From Strigops habroptila (Eukaryota > Chordata > Aves > Psittaciformes > Psittacidae), in the NCBI RefSeq assembly GCF_004027225.2, contig NC_044278.2:62508243-62572242 (forward strand): a stretch of DNA of 64,000 nucleotides, in the 5' to 3' direction. Shown piece after piece: positions 13,401 to 25,705 of this stretch (within the stretch, counting starts at the first letter, position 1; the number at the start of each line of letters is the position of its first letter). Below the pieces are notes generated by a model, which was given only the letters and a program-made list of their open reading frames with translations, was not told the DNA's origin and did not search any database. Made by a program: the position numbers and the translations under genes.

Positions 13401-16400
13401 GATTTGATACCCGATTGGCAGTGGTCCTCTGACTGGAAGTTGGGGAATGACTGCCTTCACATAATAAAATCTTAAATTTCTCATGGCAGGTCTCATACAT
13501 CTATGTCCGTGCTTGCTCAAACCTAGTGTTAGATTATATTTTTTTCTTTTTCTAGCATATAACTTAAATCTTTGCTCCTGAATTCTTCAGTTCAGTACTT
13601 ACCCATCCAGAGTGTATGTGCAGAATACATGTTTCCTTGGAGTTGGTTACAATTTTTTACGTATTTGGCAACTATGTATGTGTCTTCCCTTAATCTCTGG
13701 ACTGAGTAAAGTTGACTACCCTGATAAATTTTGTCTTCCAGCTCTCTGATATTGCAATTGTACCTTCCAACTCTTTTTTTTTGTTTTCTTCTGGGATCCT
13801 ATTGATCTAATATTCATGTTGTATCATCTGAGATATTGAAGTACTAGACAGTGTTAGATCCAGGACTGACCTTCATGGATGAGTTTACTTTCTGCCAGTT
13901 TGGCAGAGAAGCACTGAGGTTCTTCTAGAACTTCTTTGACCCCTATGAATTCTCAAAGATGGTAGGTAGCAGTTTGAGGTTTCTGGGATGAATTTCACCA
14001 TGTCTAGCTTTGCTTTGGGCACCAGTGCTTTCAGACCGAATTTCTAAAAGTTGTTTCTGAGAATACCGTCCATTTTCATTGAACCTTTTTGCCTGGAGCC
14101 TATCTTGAAAAAAATCTGTTTATCCCAAACATTTATCTTTCAGGAGTTATCAGCAGGACAGCTAGTATCTCTTATTACACCAGCTGCCATTTGTAAGGGA
14201 GGGAGTGGGAAGACACAGAAGCCCTTCTTAGAACATTTTTTGGTGGTACCCCACACAGTCATCTTTGTGTGATGCAGTGGATCTTGCTCCAGGAAAGCAT
14301 TCCGGGCAGATGTGTGGGTGTCTGCAATTTTGTGTTTTATTTACTTTTAAGAACAGCCTGTCTTCCATTGTTTTTTAATTTCTTCTTATTCTGTAGTTCC
14401 CCTTAAAACCAATGCAAGAAATTCTGCCTTTATGTAATTAGATGGGAAGAATCCTCTCCAGTAAATTAAGTTACATCTGTTCTGTCATTCCCCAAAATAG
14501 GTACACTGGTACTCATTCCTAGAAATAGGACTGCCTTTTATAGGAGTCTGTCTTCCACAGTTCATGTGGTGATAGTAGGGAATTTTTATTTCTCTTTATA
14601 TCTGCAGGACTTCTGTCTCTATAGTCACATCCAACTTGAATGTTTCCACTTTTATTAGTTTAATATTGTCAAGCAGTATGCTTCAGTCTGGACACATGCT
14701 GTTTAAAGAAGTAGTACCAGTCACCCTAAGCAACAACTTGTGTTAGTGAGATGCAGGAGGCAAAAGCATATTGCCTAAGATCTACCATGATTTTCTTTAA
14801 GCAGCAAATGATGTTCTGATTAATATTACTCAGGATCCAACTGTCAAGTGTCTTTCAAATACGTCTGAATAGATTTGATTATTATCTAAGAAAAAGATGG
14901 ATGCTTAGAACTGTTAAGATAATTGTTCTCTAAGTGATGGACAGAATTTGGAGGGAAGAAAGATAGTAAGGCTTCAACACAGCAGTGCTATCTCAATGGC
15001 TCCATATTGGACCTGGCAGGTGAAAGATTTATATTTATTAGACTTCATCTGAGTGTTTTGTATATATTTTGAGATAATGTAAACAGTGCAGTTTATTAAG
15101 GTCTGGTTTGCCAGGAGACTTTTACAAGGAATTATTATGAATAACTGTGATTCTGTCTGTTTAATCTGCTCTCTCATGCTCTTGCTACTATATTTAGTAC
15201 AATAACTCTGTAAACTTTGCATGGTGCAGATTTGGAGAGGTTTGGTTTGCCTTCTACTCCCAAGTTCTATTTTTTTCTACTGCAGTCTGAGTGAAATTTT
15301 GCATCCTAGCTCTTGGTTGAGTGTACTAAAGATTATAGATCTTTTACCATTTGTATACAAAACAGTTCAGATTTCCGAGGACTCTGTTCAAACTCAAACC
15401 AAGGACTTAGCTCCTTTTTTTTATTATTTTTTTATTTTTTTATTTTATTTTTTTTTTAATGTGATACTTACTGTGAGTCTCTTACTGGGTCTCCCTTTGA
15501 GCCCCAACAAGACATGTTCAGGAGATTCCTCATGCTCAGGAGTTTGCTACAGTTTGTTTCAGCACTGTGGAGGAACTTAATGCATTCTTTCATAGTCTTC
15601 AACTTTCAACATGGAAACAAAAAGCAAATTTGGTCCTTCATCACTCCTTTGTGGTCCCTTCGCCTGCTTGCTGGCTCAAAAGGTTGTGCTTCCTTCTCTC
15701 TGCCAGTTTCCTGGGATCAAGCAAGAGATGATACATGAGGAGGGCATTCAGACTTGAATCAAATATTACCTCAAGACCAGAAGAATGACTCTTTGCATCC
15801 GGTATGTGGACTTCAAGGAGTTTGCCTCTTCTATGAGCAGATGAGTATAATGTGCTCTTTTTAATTGAAGCAACATCACCTTTGGCTTTCATCATAGCAG
15901 TATCTCAGAATTCTTTGAAAAAATGCTTAGACATTAGGGAAGGATCTCTACCCTATCCCCCTCCCCAATTAGTCATCAAGGTTTCTTCCACTTTCAGAGA
16001 AGAATTAGATTGATCCATTTGTAGCGTGTTTGTAGAAGTGAGTGGATGCAAGAAGTTGAAGGAGTTCAATAACTGAATTTCATGCTTACTTTGGAAGAGG
16101 TCTGTGAATGCTGTATTTTAGGTGTTTCAATGACCTTGGTTGGTCTGCGTGTATGGTCCTTGCTTTACTTTTTATTCACTTTTTTTTTTTTTCTGAAGAT
16201 ATCAGGAATTTAAGAGAAGCTTAGTCTAGAACAGGGTGCTCTGATCAAAAAAGGCCAATAGTAGCAGCAAAGCTGTGGCATAACTGCCAGTTCCAGAAAT
16301 GTCTCATTGATTCTTTTACTCATGTTTGGCACTTATTTGGGAAATGTATATCCAGTCAACTTTAAGTCGTCTGTTGTAGTTTATCTGGAGAGATTTGCAG

Positions 16401-19400
16401 AGACAGAAGGAACCTGGCTACAATCAGGTTCATTAGTCTGCGCTCAGATTGATGTTTAGATAGCTATCTTCTAAGTCTAGCTTGCATTCAGGAGCAGTTT
16501 ATCTGCTTTTGTGCAGTTGATGCTCAAGATAATAACCATGAAAGGTTCTGCATGGAATCGGCGTGCTTCAGCGTGGCAGATGCTGAGACAGAGTTGATAA
16601 GCAGAGTCAGACCCTGCCCAATTCCTGCAGAGCTCTTCTGCAATCCACATGCTGTGCTTCACCACTCTTCCGTGTCCACCACAGGGACTTAACTCCAACA
16701 CCGTGCATTATACATCCCCTAATGTAGAGCACTGGAAAGCTCTCTGCTTACGGCTTTGCAGGGATGAAAGGATCCAACTCAGCTGGATCCTGAGTTTAGC
16801 CACTTTCCATATTTCTTGCATAACCCTTATCTGTTTTTCCCCTTTTCTCTTCCCGTGGGAGAGCTCCTAATTGCAGATAAGAGCTATTTTGCTCTAAGCT
16901 TCGGTAATTTAGTGAATGGATTTTAGGTTGAATCCTGATGGTATTTTCTTGTTATTTTGCTATGTGGGTGTTATTTGTTTGTAGAAGAAAAAAAAACCGT
17001 TCTGATTAGGAAAGAAACTAATTCTTGTGACAGTGTTCTTAGTAATTTGGAGGCCAAAGAAGACTCTTAAAATCATTCAAAGATGAGGAAGCAAGGAATC
17101 AAGTAACTCAATGAATCTTGCAAGTATTCATCTAATGTTTGTTGGTTAGGTAGTATGATAGCCCAGTTGTTGAAATAGATTGACACCAATTTCCACTGTT
17201 CCCACATCTGCACCAGTTTCAACGTGCTGTCCGGGAATTTTATTGAAACAAATAATTTAGTGCAATGTAGTTTTTGTTTTAGCTTTACGGAAGTATGATA
17301 CTTGCCTGTGATCACAGTGAGAAAACAAGATCAAAGAATATCAACCAAATGATAATAATACTTCAGGACAAGTTGTGTGACTATAAAGAAAACATCTGAA
17401 GTTCAGTCTCTTACAGGAGCTACATGTATTTTTACAAGGCGATTCAATGATAAAATAGATTTCTGTGTCTTGCACTTGTCCAGATTAATTTTTTTATGCA
17501 GTGTTGGGAACAGGAGAGTTTCTTGGCTGCTCTTTTGTTTTCAAAGCTATAGAGTAAGTTTTGGTTAAAGCACTGGGGAGAGAAAGCCTCAAACAAAGGG
17601 GCTCTTGGCTCTGAAATTCTCATTTCAAAAAAAATATATAAATTTTTTTTTTTTTCTTCAATCCTTATTAACTGGTCTAATAAAAGTAACTTTTTCCTTT
17701 TTCCTCTTGCAAACATTGGTATATTCTTTACTAATTTGTCAGTTTGGGTGTGTAGATGGACTGGGTAAGGCTGATACATCCTGTTATTTTGGAAGAAAAT
17801 AAAAATGTAGTTTGAGAGAGTACTCTTTGAATAAAATTCATTGGTGAGCACCGATGCCTATAACAAGCTGCCTGAAGTCTCTCATCGAGGTGACATGAAG
17901 TAGCAAAGCTTTATAATACTGATAGGAAGATTAAACATCAATAAAGGAAGAAAAGGCGATACTGGGACAGTCTGTAGATCTTAAAATATGTTATTTGTTT
18001 CCAACCTCTAAAACATGATGGAATCTACCATTGTAATGTACAGAATGTAGCTAATATGCTGACTAGGGATTATGAGGGAAACAGTGGCTAATATGAGAGT
18101 ATTCTTGTAAATAACTTAAGATTTTCAGATGCCATTAGGAGGCCAAGGTAATGCCTTCAACTTTTTTTTTTTTTCTTTAATATCAGTAATTTAGGTGAAT
18201 TAGTTTTAATATTCTGGCAGCATCAAACATGACTGCATGAACAGCTCTTGTTGATAAGGCAGTCTGAGAGCTGGAAATTTCTTATTTGGCAGAGGATGAC
18301 ATGTGGGTGCTGCAGTCCCGGAGTGCTGTTTTGGCACAGCAGGTCTAAATGAACTTCATTTCATGTTCCTCATAAATCCTGCTCTCCAGCCAATTCCTTG
18401 CTATCTGTTGATTTATCTTTCTGTTTTCTCACTTCCTTGATTACTTGTGTGCAATGACTTCATTGCCCTTGTCCAAAATCATAACAAAGGAATGAGGAGC
18501 TTAATTTGACTATTTTTTTATTCATGCAAAAGAGTAATGATTTTTTTTTTTTTTTTATTGTTAACAAGATAAACATTTGATCATATCTTGAAAGTAGGCA
18601 CAGGCTGTCTAATTGACAACGTATTTCTCCTGCATTAATTGTGCTAATTTGTTATCACTTCAAGCTCTCTGTTCAATCAGCGTAAAAGAGGCTGAGGTGG
18701 TTTTTTGTAGAATCAATTTTAGAATGCAGCTTTAATGTTTCAGAATAAATCATACTGCATGCAAAATACTTCTGATTGTGGAATGCTGATATTTTAAATT
18801 ATTCAAAACTTTTAAAACATACCAAAACATGTTTACTGTAATAAACATTGTTTAGCAAAATAATGTTTAAAATAATGGAAATATTTTTTTATCAACCTTT
18901 TCCTCCTTCTTGATCTTGCTTTACTTAGATATCCTATATATATTTTAAATCTTTTTAGTAATTTTAATTTTAATAATTTCGTGATGGTAATTGGTATCAC
19001 TTTTAGGTGACTCAGTTCGTAGGGTTTTAATACAGAAAGCCTTATAGATGCTGTATGTAAGCACATCTAGACTACATACCCGAAAGGCTGAATATCTAGA
19101 TATTGAAGCTTTGTTTCAGTGTATGGAAAATCTTTGGACTATACTGAAGGGGCTGCATGATATACAACAATCACTAGATACTAGCACTGGAGATGATTTG
19201 GGGTGAATGGTTAGCTCAAACTGTTGTATAATGTACAGCATATGATGTCGTATTTTTATGATCTTAAAATTGCTAAATGGTGAATATTTAATCTTCTGAA
19301 TATGAACATGGATGATTCCAATGAAGTCTCGTCTAAACTGGTCCTTGCTTAGGCGTTAGTTTCCAGGCACTGGAAAGTATGCATCTGTGATTTCCTTTCC

Positions 19401-22400
19401 TTTTATAAAACTTGCATTATTAGTCTCTAATGCAGGAAGTATATTTCTTGGTACAAAACCAGCATATTTTTATAATTGTAGTTTGATTTTATTTTATTTG
19501 TAATGATGCCTTCATATCTATGTAGCATTGAAATACAATAAGACTGCCTTAGAAATCCATGCAAAAAAACCATCTTCCTGTGGGGATGCAGAACTCTGAT
19601 GGCATAAGGGGTTTGGGTTTCTTTTGGGGGGGGGAGGGTGTTGGTATTTGTTAGTGCAGATACACAAACTCCACAGAATTACTGTTCATTGACATTACTA
19701 TCAGCATCCCAGTGTAGAACTGGAGCTTTCTGTAACTAGGTCTTTCCTTTAAAGCAGAAATTGCCATGTCTGTCCTCCTGTGCTAGGTTTTTCAACATAG
19801 GTAGAGATCTGTCTTCAAACAAAAGTGTAGCCCTATCTCCTGAGAATGTAGCACGCCTGAAGGCCTTGTTTTCTCACGTACTTTTAAGGTTGCTTTAACT
19901 GGCACCACTACCAGAAATGATAGTCCCATCTAGTTCCTTTTGTTCAAATATCTCTTGTGTTAGTTAAGGGGTTTGTGTGATTGCAATGAACCAGCTGAGG
20001 AAGATGTACTTTTTAGAATTTTTTCCCTTGAGGTAATTTTAACCAAGACCAGGACCTCCCTCCATTTGCTTCATGGGGAGAGCAGCTCCGGTGTGGGCTA
20101 CAGAGCAGCATCCTCAGCAGGATATGCTTTTGTTGTACATCGTAGCAAATAATTCTTTATCTTTGTGCAGGAGAATCCATTTGCACGCACATGTAATGTA
20201 TCATTCAAGTATCAATTTAATTAAGATAGTATTTCACATGCATGGTTTTAAATACAATTTTGCAGTAATCAAGTTCGTTGTAGCATAATACTAAATTTGA
20301 CACATATTCAAATAAACCAGCGAAGTGTGGCTTCTTCTTTCACTTTTAACTTTTTTTCTGTGGCACCTTTAACCATCTTTCTTTGCTTGCCTGTACCTTC
20401 TTCCTTTTTCCAAGGAATATTTCCATCAGAAGTATAAAAATTCTTCAGCTATTAAGGTGTTTTTTCTTCAGAATACATTTTATAATGTTGTCACATGACA
20501 GATTTGCAAGATTGGCTTGGAAAGGTGGTCTTCATAAAGAAGCCTAAGTGAATGGAATCAAAGCCAGTCACTTAACAGTGAAGTTTAGAAACCCTTAAGA
20601 TTATTTATTTCTCCCTTCCCATTTCTTTTGCTTTTCATTTTGGATAACAGATATGAATAATTAATCTGCATATCTAAACAGCAAGTAAATGCTATTAACT
20701 ATTCTCTTCTGTTTGTTTTCTGTGAAAAGTGAGCATGGTGCCAAAGACAGGAAGAACTGAAAGAAGTTTATCAGGGCACAAAGCATGTTCTGTACTGAAA
20801 AGCACTCTGATCATAGTAGAACAAACACCTCCAGCAGCACCATCTCTCTATAGCTAGGTACAGGCATATTGTATTTCCCTATATTTTAGCTATTGCGCTT
20901 TTTCTAGGCCCCAGCCCTCTATGATATAGACTCTAGGAAATTGGCTATGTTAAAATGTGGAACATCTCTTTCAAACTTGAAACTTGATTTCAGGTGACAG
21001 TGTCCTTTGTTTTGTAATGTGATATATGCAATTTAAAACACCATGCTTCTTTCCTGTAGGTGGGGGTCAAGCTTCTGTCTTATCTGCTACAACAGTACTT
21101 TCTATTAAGTTTCACATTTTGTTTATACTTGCTTTGCACTGAAAGGACAAACTGAAATCTTGTTGTGGTTAAGACAGACTATGCTTTACTTTGTGTTTGC
21201 ACAGCACTATGTGTACATTTAGTGCTGCTTTCTGTGGGACCAAGCACAGAAGCCATTAGGTGTTGTGAGCTGCTGAGAATGAAAATGGGTCTTCAGAAAA
21301 ACATCTTTTCTACCCTTATGCTGCATCTAATATTGCTCCTACTTTCCCACTTCAGTGTGTGGCAGTGCAGCATCCTCCTGTTGGCATGCATGAGCTGAAC
21401 TCTGCTTTCAGATCACTGATCATGGTGCAGAATAAGGGCTGCTTTCTTGGACTCATATTTTCAGTATTGGATGTAGGTGTTTGTCTGTTGAATGATTCCA
21501 GAAGAAGAGAATTATTGCTGTAAGGGGTGCTGTATAATTACCATGCCCAAGACAAATGTTGGGGCTTTTTTATCCCCTTGTATCCTCAAAATCTCTTTAA
21601 AGTCAATGTGTGTCTAAAATGTGGTAAGTTAACAGGAATTGGCATCTGCAGACTTAAATGTTTGGGTTTTATCAATATCTGTTGTACTCGTGTGTATATC
21701 TTTTTTTATTATTTGTATGTAGAGTTATAACTACTTTGTTCTGTTTCTGTAGACTGAAAGTAGCTTTGATTTGGCACTGCTGGATGATGACAAAAATATT
21801 CTAGTCTTTATGTCTGATATTCAATATGCAGTTTATACCGTTACTGCTTGTCTCCTGCCTTTTGGGTTAGTGAGAGTAGAAAACAGTTCCTTATAATTTT
21901 CGTACTGATTTCAGAAGAATGTTATTAATTTGTATCGTAATACACTGGATGTAACATTAATTGTTTAACCATAAGAGTTATTGCATAAAATATGCTGTAA
22001 TATTTACATGTTGCCTTGTCTTTTGCAGATCTAGAAATGGCAATTGCATATTGGAATTTAGTCTTGTCAGGAAGATTTAAATTTCTAGATCTTTGGAATA
22101 AATTTTTGTTGGTAAGCATGTACCATATTCCTTCCTATGTTAGTCCAAAGCAGTCTGGCTTGTAGCCTGTGCGTTTACAATAAAGAAAAAGGATCTCTGA
22201 ATAGTTCCTTCCAACTTTTTCCTTTTTGAAAACCAATATAAAATATTCTTAAATGAAGCCAAATTAAATCTTCTCTTATTTTCTAATTGAGAAGAATGCA
22301 AAAAGATGTAACAGAACAATAGAGCATTCTGCTTGCTTGATCCCGTATCCTCCTACTGACAAAAGCTTCTGCATGAAAGAGGGCCGTGATTGTAGATTGA

Positions 22401-25255
22401 ACTTATGTTGTCTTTATTCTCAAGACAGCTGTGATTATTGTCAACCATGTATTTTACCATGCTCTGCCTTTTGCGGTATTAATGCATAAACTCGGTCTCT
22501 TTTTTAATATCAATTCTGTTATGACTGACTTAACCTGAGACTTTTCTTTTTAAATGAAAGTTCTTGCCTAAGTAATTATTTCAACTCATATTTTAGATAA
22601 TACTTGTGAACCGATCTTGACAGTTTTCTATTACTAGTGCAATTCTGTGGGCAGTGGAGTAAAGATGCATAAACTAAACTTTAGAAATTGCAAAATGTTC
22701 TTATGAAAGACCTGCTTCATTCATCCATGTTTATACGTTTGCATTTCTATGTACTTGCAAAAAACCCCAAACACTCTCTATAATGTTACATAATTTATAA
22801 TTTATCTTGTTTGTTTGTTTTTTAATTTATCTTCTTATCTGTACTTTAGGAGAATTAAGAAATCTTTGTGCATTTTGTTCAGTAACCACCAGTGCCTAGC
22901 AGGGGAAGTGTACACCTTTTGCAATATTTTCTGGAGTTTTTTCAGAACTTTTGAACGGTATTTTTTAAATTCACTGAATAAAGTACCAATTCAAGAAAAA
23001 GAACTTGTGAAAACATTTCACATTTTAAATTCCTTACTATACTTAACACATTCCTATTCCGATCTATAGATATAACTGAAGAAAAGTCTTAATGTTTTTT
23101 TCCTACTGAGCTATGTGATCAAGTTTGTTATGACAGACAGTTCTGCAGATCTCTGCTTCAAGCAGGTGATGATCTCTGCTTCAATCTAGATGATCTGGTA
23201 TGAAGTGTCTTATTTTGCTACAAATATTTAACCTGAATGTTTACTTTAAAAAAAAGTGACATCAACCTCATTTTGATCAAGTTCCCAATTTTTCAAATTA
23301 AATTTATTCTTCTCAATACTTTAGAGTATTACTGCTTAATAAACAACCAACTAGAAAATCCACCCCACAATACAAAACCAAAAGCACAAACACAAAAAAC
23401 CCCAACCCTTCACCAAACAAGTCTTTTCATGTAGTTGCAATTTTTTACTGCAAACCAGAACTAGGTGTTGAAATTTCATTCCCTGTTAATCAGCAGCTAT
23501 CTACAGGTAATATAGCAGTATCAACAGATGAAGGGAGACGTGAATGGTCTGATTCGATGCTATTGCTCACAACTGCTTAGTAGTTGTGTTTCCCCACACG
23601 CACTCTCTTCTTGGGAGTGCTAACTATAAAAGCTGAGAGAATTCTGGCTAGGACTGAAGTTTTTTGGAGTGCTGCTCAAAACCAGCCGCGATGGCAACTG
23701 GTACTTATGAATGGGGTGATGCAGAAAGATTATATCTTAGATCAGACAAGGAGGTGGTAGTGGAAAATAGGGCAGACTGGGGAAAAAGGAGACCAGGCAG
23801 AAGTGGAGCAAATGCTGGTAGTGCATTATGGTGAAGAAAAGAATAGCTGAAGAGAGGCTGAGATATATGATGGATCTGGAAGGCAGTCTGGGAGTTAAGT
23901 GAGAAGAGCATAGGTGCAACTGTAACCGACAAGTTGAAGGAGAGGCTGGGTAAGCATAAGTAAAAAGTGGTAAGGAAAAAAGGGCTTAAGTTTAACTGGT
24001 AGAATGCTAATCCATGGCTGCAGTTTCAGAACCTGGAATAGACGTCATTAGAAGTATAAATGCAATTGGTTTATTCTTTTTCCATATTAAGTTAGAAACA
24101 CCCTAAAAGCAGAACAGAAAATATAGAACAACTATTAAAAAATTTAGACTATTTTTCTTTCTTGCATTTTATTTTGCAGCTTTCTTTGAAAGCTGTGAAC
24201 TTTATTACAAAAAAAAAAAGTGAGCAAGAACAATAAAAAATACTTGTGAAACATTTCTGTATATGTCAATATAAACTACTACCGTGGAATTTGAAAATAG
24301 CTTGGATCGAACAATATTTTTTCTCCTTTATAGGAACATCATAAAAGATCAATTCCAAAAGATACTTGGAATCTTTTGTTAGACTTTGGAAATATGATTG
24401 CAGATGATATGTCCAACTATGATGAAGAAGGTAAGCAGTACTTGAATATCTTCAAAAATTGGTGCAGCAGAATTAAAATTTTGCTTTAAATTATCAGAAG
24501 ACAGAAGATGCTGCTATCTTCTGTCTTAATTTGTCTACCCTTAGAGGTTTAGCTGCAATTACAGTGTCATTCTTGTTGCCAAAACAGTAATGATAAGAAG
24601 ATTAACTAGTTTGCCGTAATATGTAAACAGAAGATACTGTCACACCATGAAATAGCACATGCTACTTGAACCTGTCATACTACAAGAGTCTCAGTGAAAC
24701 TTTTTTTTTTTGTACAAAAGTGCTGCTGACTGCAAGGAAATAGATAATTTTTCTGCTTGCAAGAATGTCTACATGAGCACTGTTTTTTTTACCAACCTAA
24801 AAACAATTTACATTCTTGTTACTAATCCTGCAAATCCTGTTTTGGAATGGCTGTGTACAGAAATATTTCCCAAGTTGTAAATGGCTTGGATAGGGATGCC
24901 ATGGTTTTGCCATCAGCTAATGTTTATAAACTTTGTAGTGTGGATTTTTTTGCTTTAACTACATTTTATTTGTACTAAGAACTATTACTGCAAGAAGAGA
25001 TTCAAATGTTTAATTTATTAGGTACTTTTTTCAAGTGTTTATCATCTCATGCTTGTTATAGTTAGACTGGGCCAGGAATGTCAAAGTGAACTTCTGATAC
25101 TTTATGTTTAGACAATGCACCAATTTGTTGCTGATAATGATACACTAATTTCTGACTTGCTTAACTTCTCTTCAGGAGCGTGGCCTGTTCTTATAGATGA
25201 TTTCGTGGAATATGCACGACCAGTAGTCACAGGAGGAAAACGTAAAACTTCCTAA
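1469..25255 (+). CDS. DCUN1D2: DCUN1D2 (DCN1-like protein 2), cullin neddylation co-factor; seven coding exons
   Basis: The spliced frame joins 1469-1471, 4142-4358, 7748-7916, 9620-9750, 22029-22111, 24334-24430 and 25176-25255. This gives 780 nt, or 259 aa, exactly the usual family length, and all junctions are GT-AG with matching phases. The protein acts as an E3-like scaffold that binds the cullin WHB domain and the N-acetylated NEDD8 E2 (UBE2M/UBE2F) to promote cullin neddylation. Residues about 8-45 form the UBA-like domain and about 60-248 the PONY/DCUN1 domain. The cullin-binding DAD patch is intact (Asp211, Ala235, Asp241). DCUN1D2 is chosen over DCUN1D1 because the C-terminus reads [10 protein letters not shown], as in human DCUN1D2, and because ADPRHL1 follows. 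The last residues (KTS) differ from the human SLF ending. Confidence 0.97.
1488..1520 (+). other. G-quadruplex motif at start of DCUN1D2 intron 1
   Basis: Five G-runs (1488-1493, 1497-1499, 1504-1507, 1511-1514, 1517-1520) are separated by loops of 2-4 nt. This satisfies the G3+N1-7 rule on the transcribed-sense strand, 16 nt after the exon 1 donor. Confidence 0.7.
1687..1708. repeat. (GACA)n microsatellite
   Basis: About five tandem copies of the tetramer GACA lie within the CpG island in intron 1 of DCUN1D2. Confidence 0.85.
3049..3066. repeat. Homopolymer C run
   Basis: Eighteen consecutive C residues lie in intron 1. Such runs are length-unstable and are often miscounted in assemblies. 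Confidence 0.9.
4142..4358 (+). CDS. DCUN1D2: DCUN1D2 coding exon 2 (residues 2-73)
   Basis: It encodes [14 protein letters not shown] through [11 protein letters not shown], the UBA-like domain and the linker to the DCUN1 domain. The acceptor is AAAG|CAT and the donor AAAG|GTAAGA, leaving one base to complete Asp74. Similarity to human DCUN1D2 is very high. Confidence 0.97.
4880..5035 (-). mobile_element. CR1 LINE 3'-end fragment
   Basis: In this reverse orientation it reads ATTACAGAATGG, GGGTTGAGAGGGACC, TAGATCATCTAGTTCC, GGGCAGGGACACGTTCCAC and CCAACCTGGCCTTGAACAC. This is the typical avian CR1 3' UTR. The fragment is truncated and non-coding, in DCUN1D2 intron 2. Confidence 0.92.
6462..6540. 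repeat. Long imperfect hairpin (inverted repeat) in intron 2
   Basis: The outer arms TATAGTAGAATAG (6462-6474) and CTATTATACTATA (6528-6540) pair at 12 of 13 positions. The inner arms CTATGTCAG (6490-6498) and CTGACATAG (6507-6515) pair perfectly around an 8-nt loop. The intervening parts pair partially. Size and shape fit either a pre-miRNA-like foldback or a MITE-like palindrome, and nothing else decides between them. Confidence 0.7.
6649..6714. repeat. C-rich / poly-A / poly-T low-complexity tract
   Basis: CCACCCCCCC-type repeats (6649-6677) are followed by an A run and then a long T run. It looks like simple-sequence expansion, with no coding content. Confidence 0.85.
7748..7916 (+). CDS. 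DCUN1D2: DCUN1D2 coding exon 3 (residues 74-129)
   Basis: It encodes [19 protein letters not shown] through FVDGMTEL, the EF-hand-like first half of the PONY domain, with acceptor ATAG|AC and donor AGG|GTAAGT. Two bases of Gly130 remain at the end. Confidence 0.97.
7917..9619 (+). other. DCUN1D2 intron 3
   Basis: AT-rich intron with a T/G-rich low-complexity stretch at about 8487-8570. No repeat family or exon is recognised. Confidence 0.85.
9620..9750 (+). CDS. DCUN1D2: DCUN1D2 coding exon 4 (residues 130-173)
   Basis: It encodes [20 protein letters not shown] through [10 protein letters not shown] of the PONY domain. Acceptor AACAG|GTG and donor CTAG|GTAAGT leave one base for Asp174. Confidence 0.97.
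9751..22028 (+). other. DCUN1D2 intron 4 (12.3 kb)
   Basis: The longest intron of the gene. It is AT-rich with scattered poly-T and poly-A runs, and no intact element was recognised. On the minus strand between about 13.4 and 16.8 kb there are patches that read like decayed coding sequence (see findings), but no family could be assigned. Confidence 0.8.
22029..22111 (+). CDS. DCUN1D2: DCUN1D2 coding exon 5 (residues 174-201)
   Basis: It encodes [20 protein letters not shown] through NKFLL, between TTTTGCAG and GTAAGC, ending in phase 0. The human protein reads WNTFLM here, a conservative difference. Confidence 0.97.
22112..24333 (+). other. DCUN1D2 intron 5
   Basis: AT-rich intron. The only local structure seen is a 14-bp direct repeat (GATCTCTGCTTCAA) at 23148-23161 and 23171-23184. 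Confidence 0.8.
24334..24430 (+). CDS. DCUN1D2: DCUN1D2 coding exon 6 (residues 202-233)
   Basis: It encodes [19 protein letters not shown] through DMSNYDEE. It contains Asp211 of the DAD cullin-binding patch. Acceptor is TATAG|GAA and donor GAAG|GTAAGC. Confidence 0.97.
24431..25175 (+). other. DCUN1D2 intron 6
   Basis: Short AT-rich intron with nothing recognised inside. Confidence 0.85.
25176..25255 (+). CDS. DCUN1D2: DCUN1D2 coding exon 7 and stop (residues 234-259)
   Basis: It encodes [20 protein letters not shown] followed by GKRKTS and TAA (25253-25255). Ala235 and Asp241 of the DAD patch are present. The 3' UTR follows directly. Confidence 0.97.
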
Positions 25256-25699
25256 CCCCAGACTTGTCATTATGGACTAAACATGCATTCTGAACTGCAT
25301 TAGGTAATGAAGATTTGTTATCAGCTAACTCTGCACATTGTTGCTGGTTTCAGTGCTTGTGACGAGATTCTGCAGACAAAACAGAAATTCTTCCTTTCTG
25401 CCTAAAGAAAATGATGGCTGACTTGTGGACACTTGAAGAACAAACTCAGAAGACAGTCCAGGCTGTTTGTAGGCTACTGGCTTCAATTATTGTACTGGTT
25501 GTATCATATAGGATGTAGATTTTGCATGATTTTATACTTTGGAGAAGTTTAACTAGAGGCCATTTTATTAAAGTTTTGACAGCACAGCATGCCATTCAGT
25601 TCATGATTCAGAGTGAACACCAGCAGTTACATAAATAAGACTGTATTATATTGTACTTATATTAAAAGCAGTATTTGTGGTATATAAATTAAATCCCTA

Positions 25700-25705
25700 A
25701 ATAAA
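25700..25705 (+). terminator. DCUN1D2: Poly(A) signal of DCUN1D2
   Basis: A canonical AATAAA lies 445 nt after the stop and is followed by a GU-rich stretch (TGTTGTATTTTT). An ATTAAA variant is at 25567-25572. Longer 3' UTRs using later signals cannot be excluded. Confidence 0.6.
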
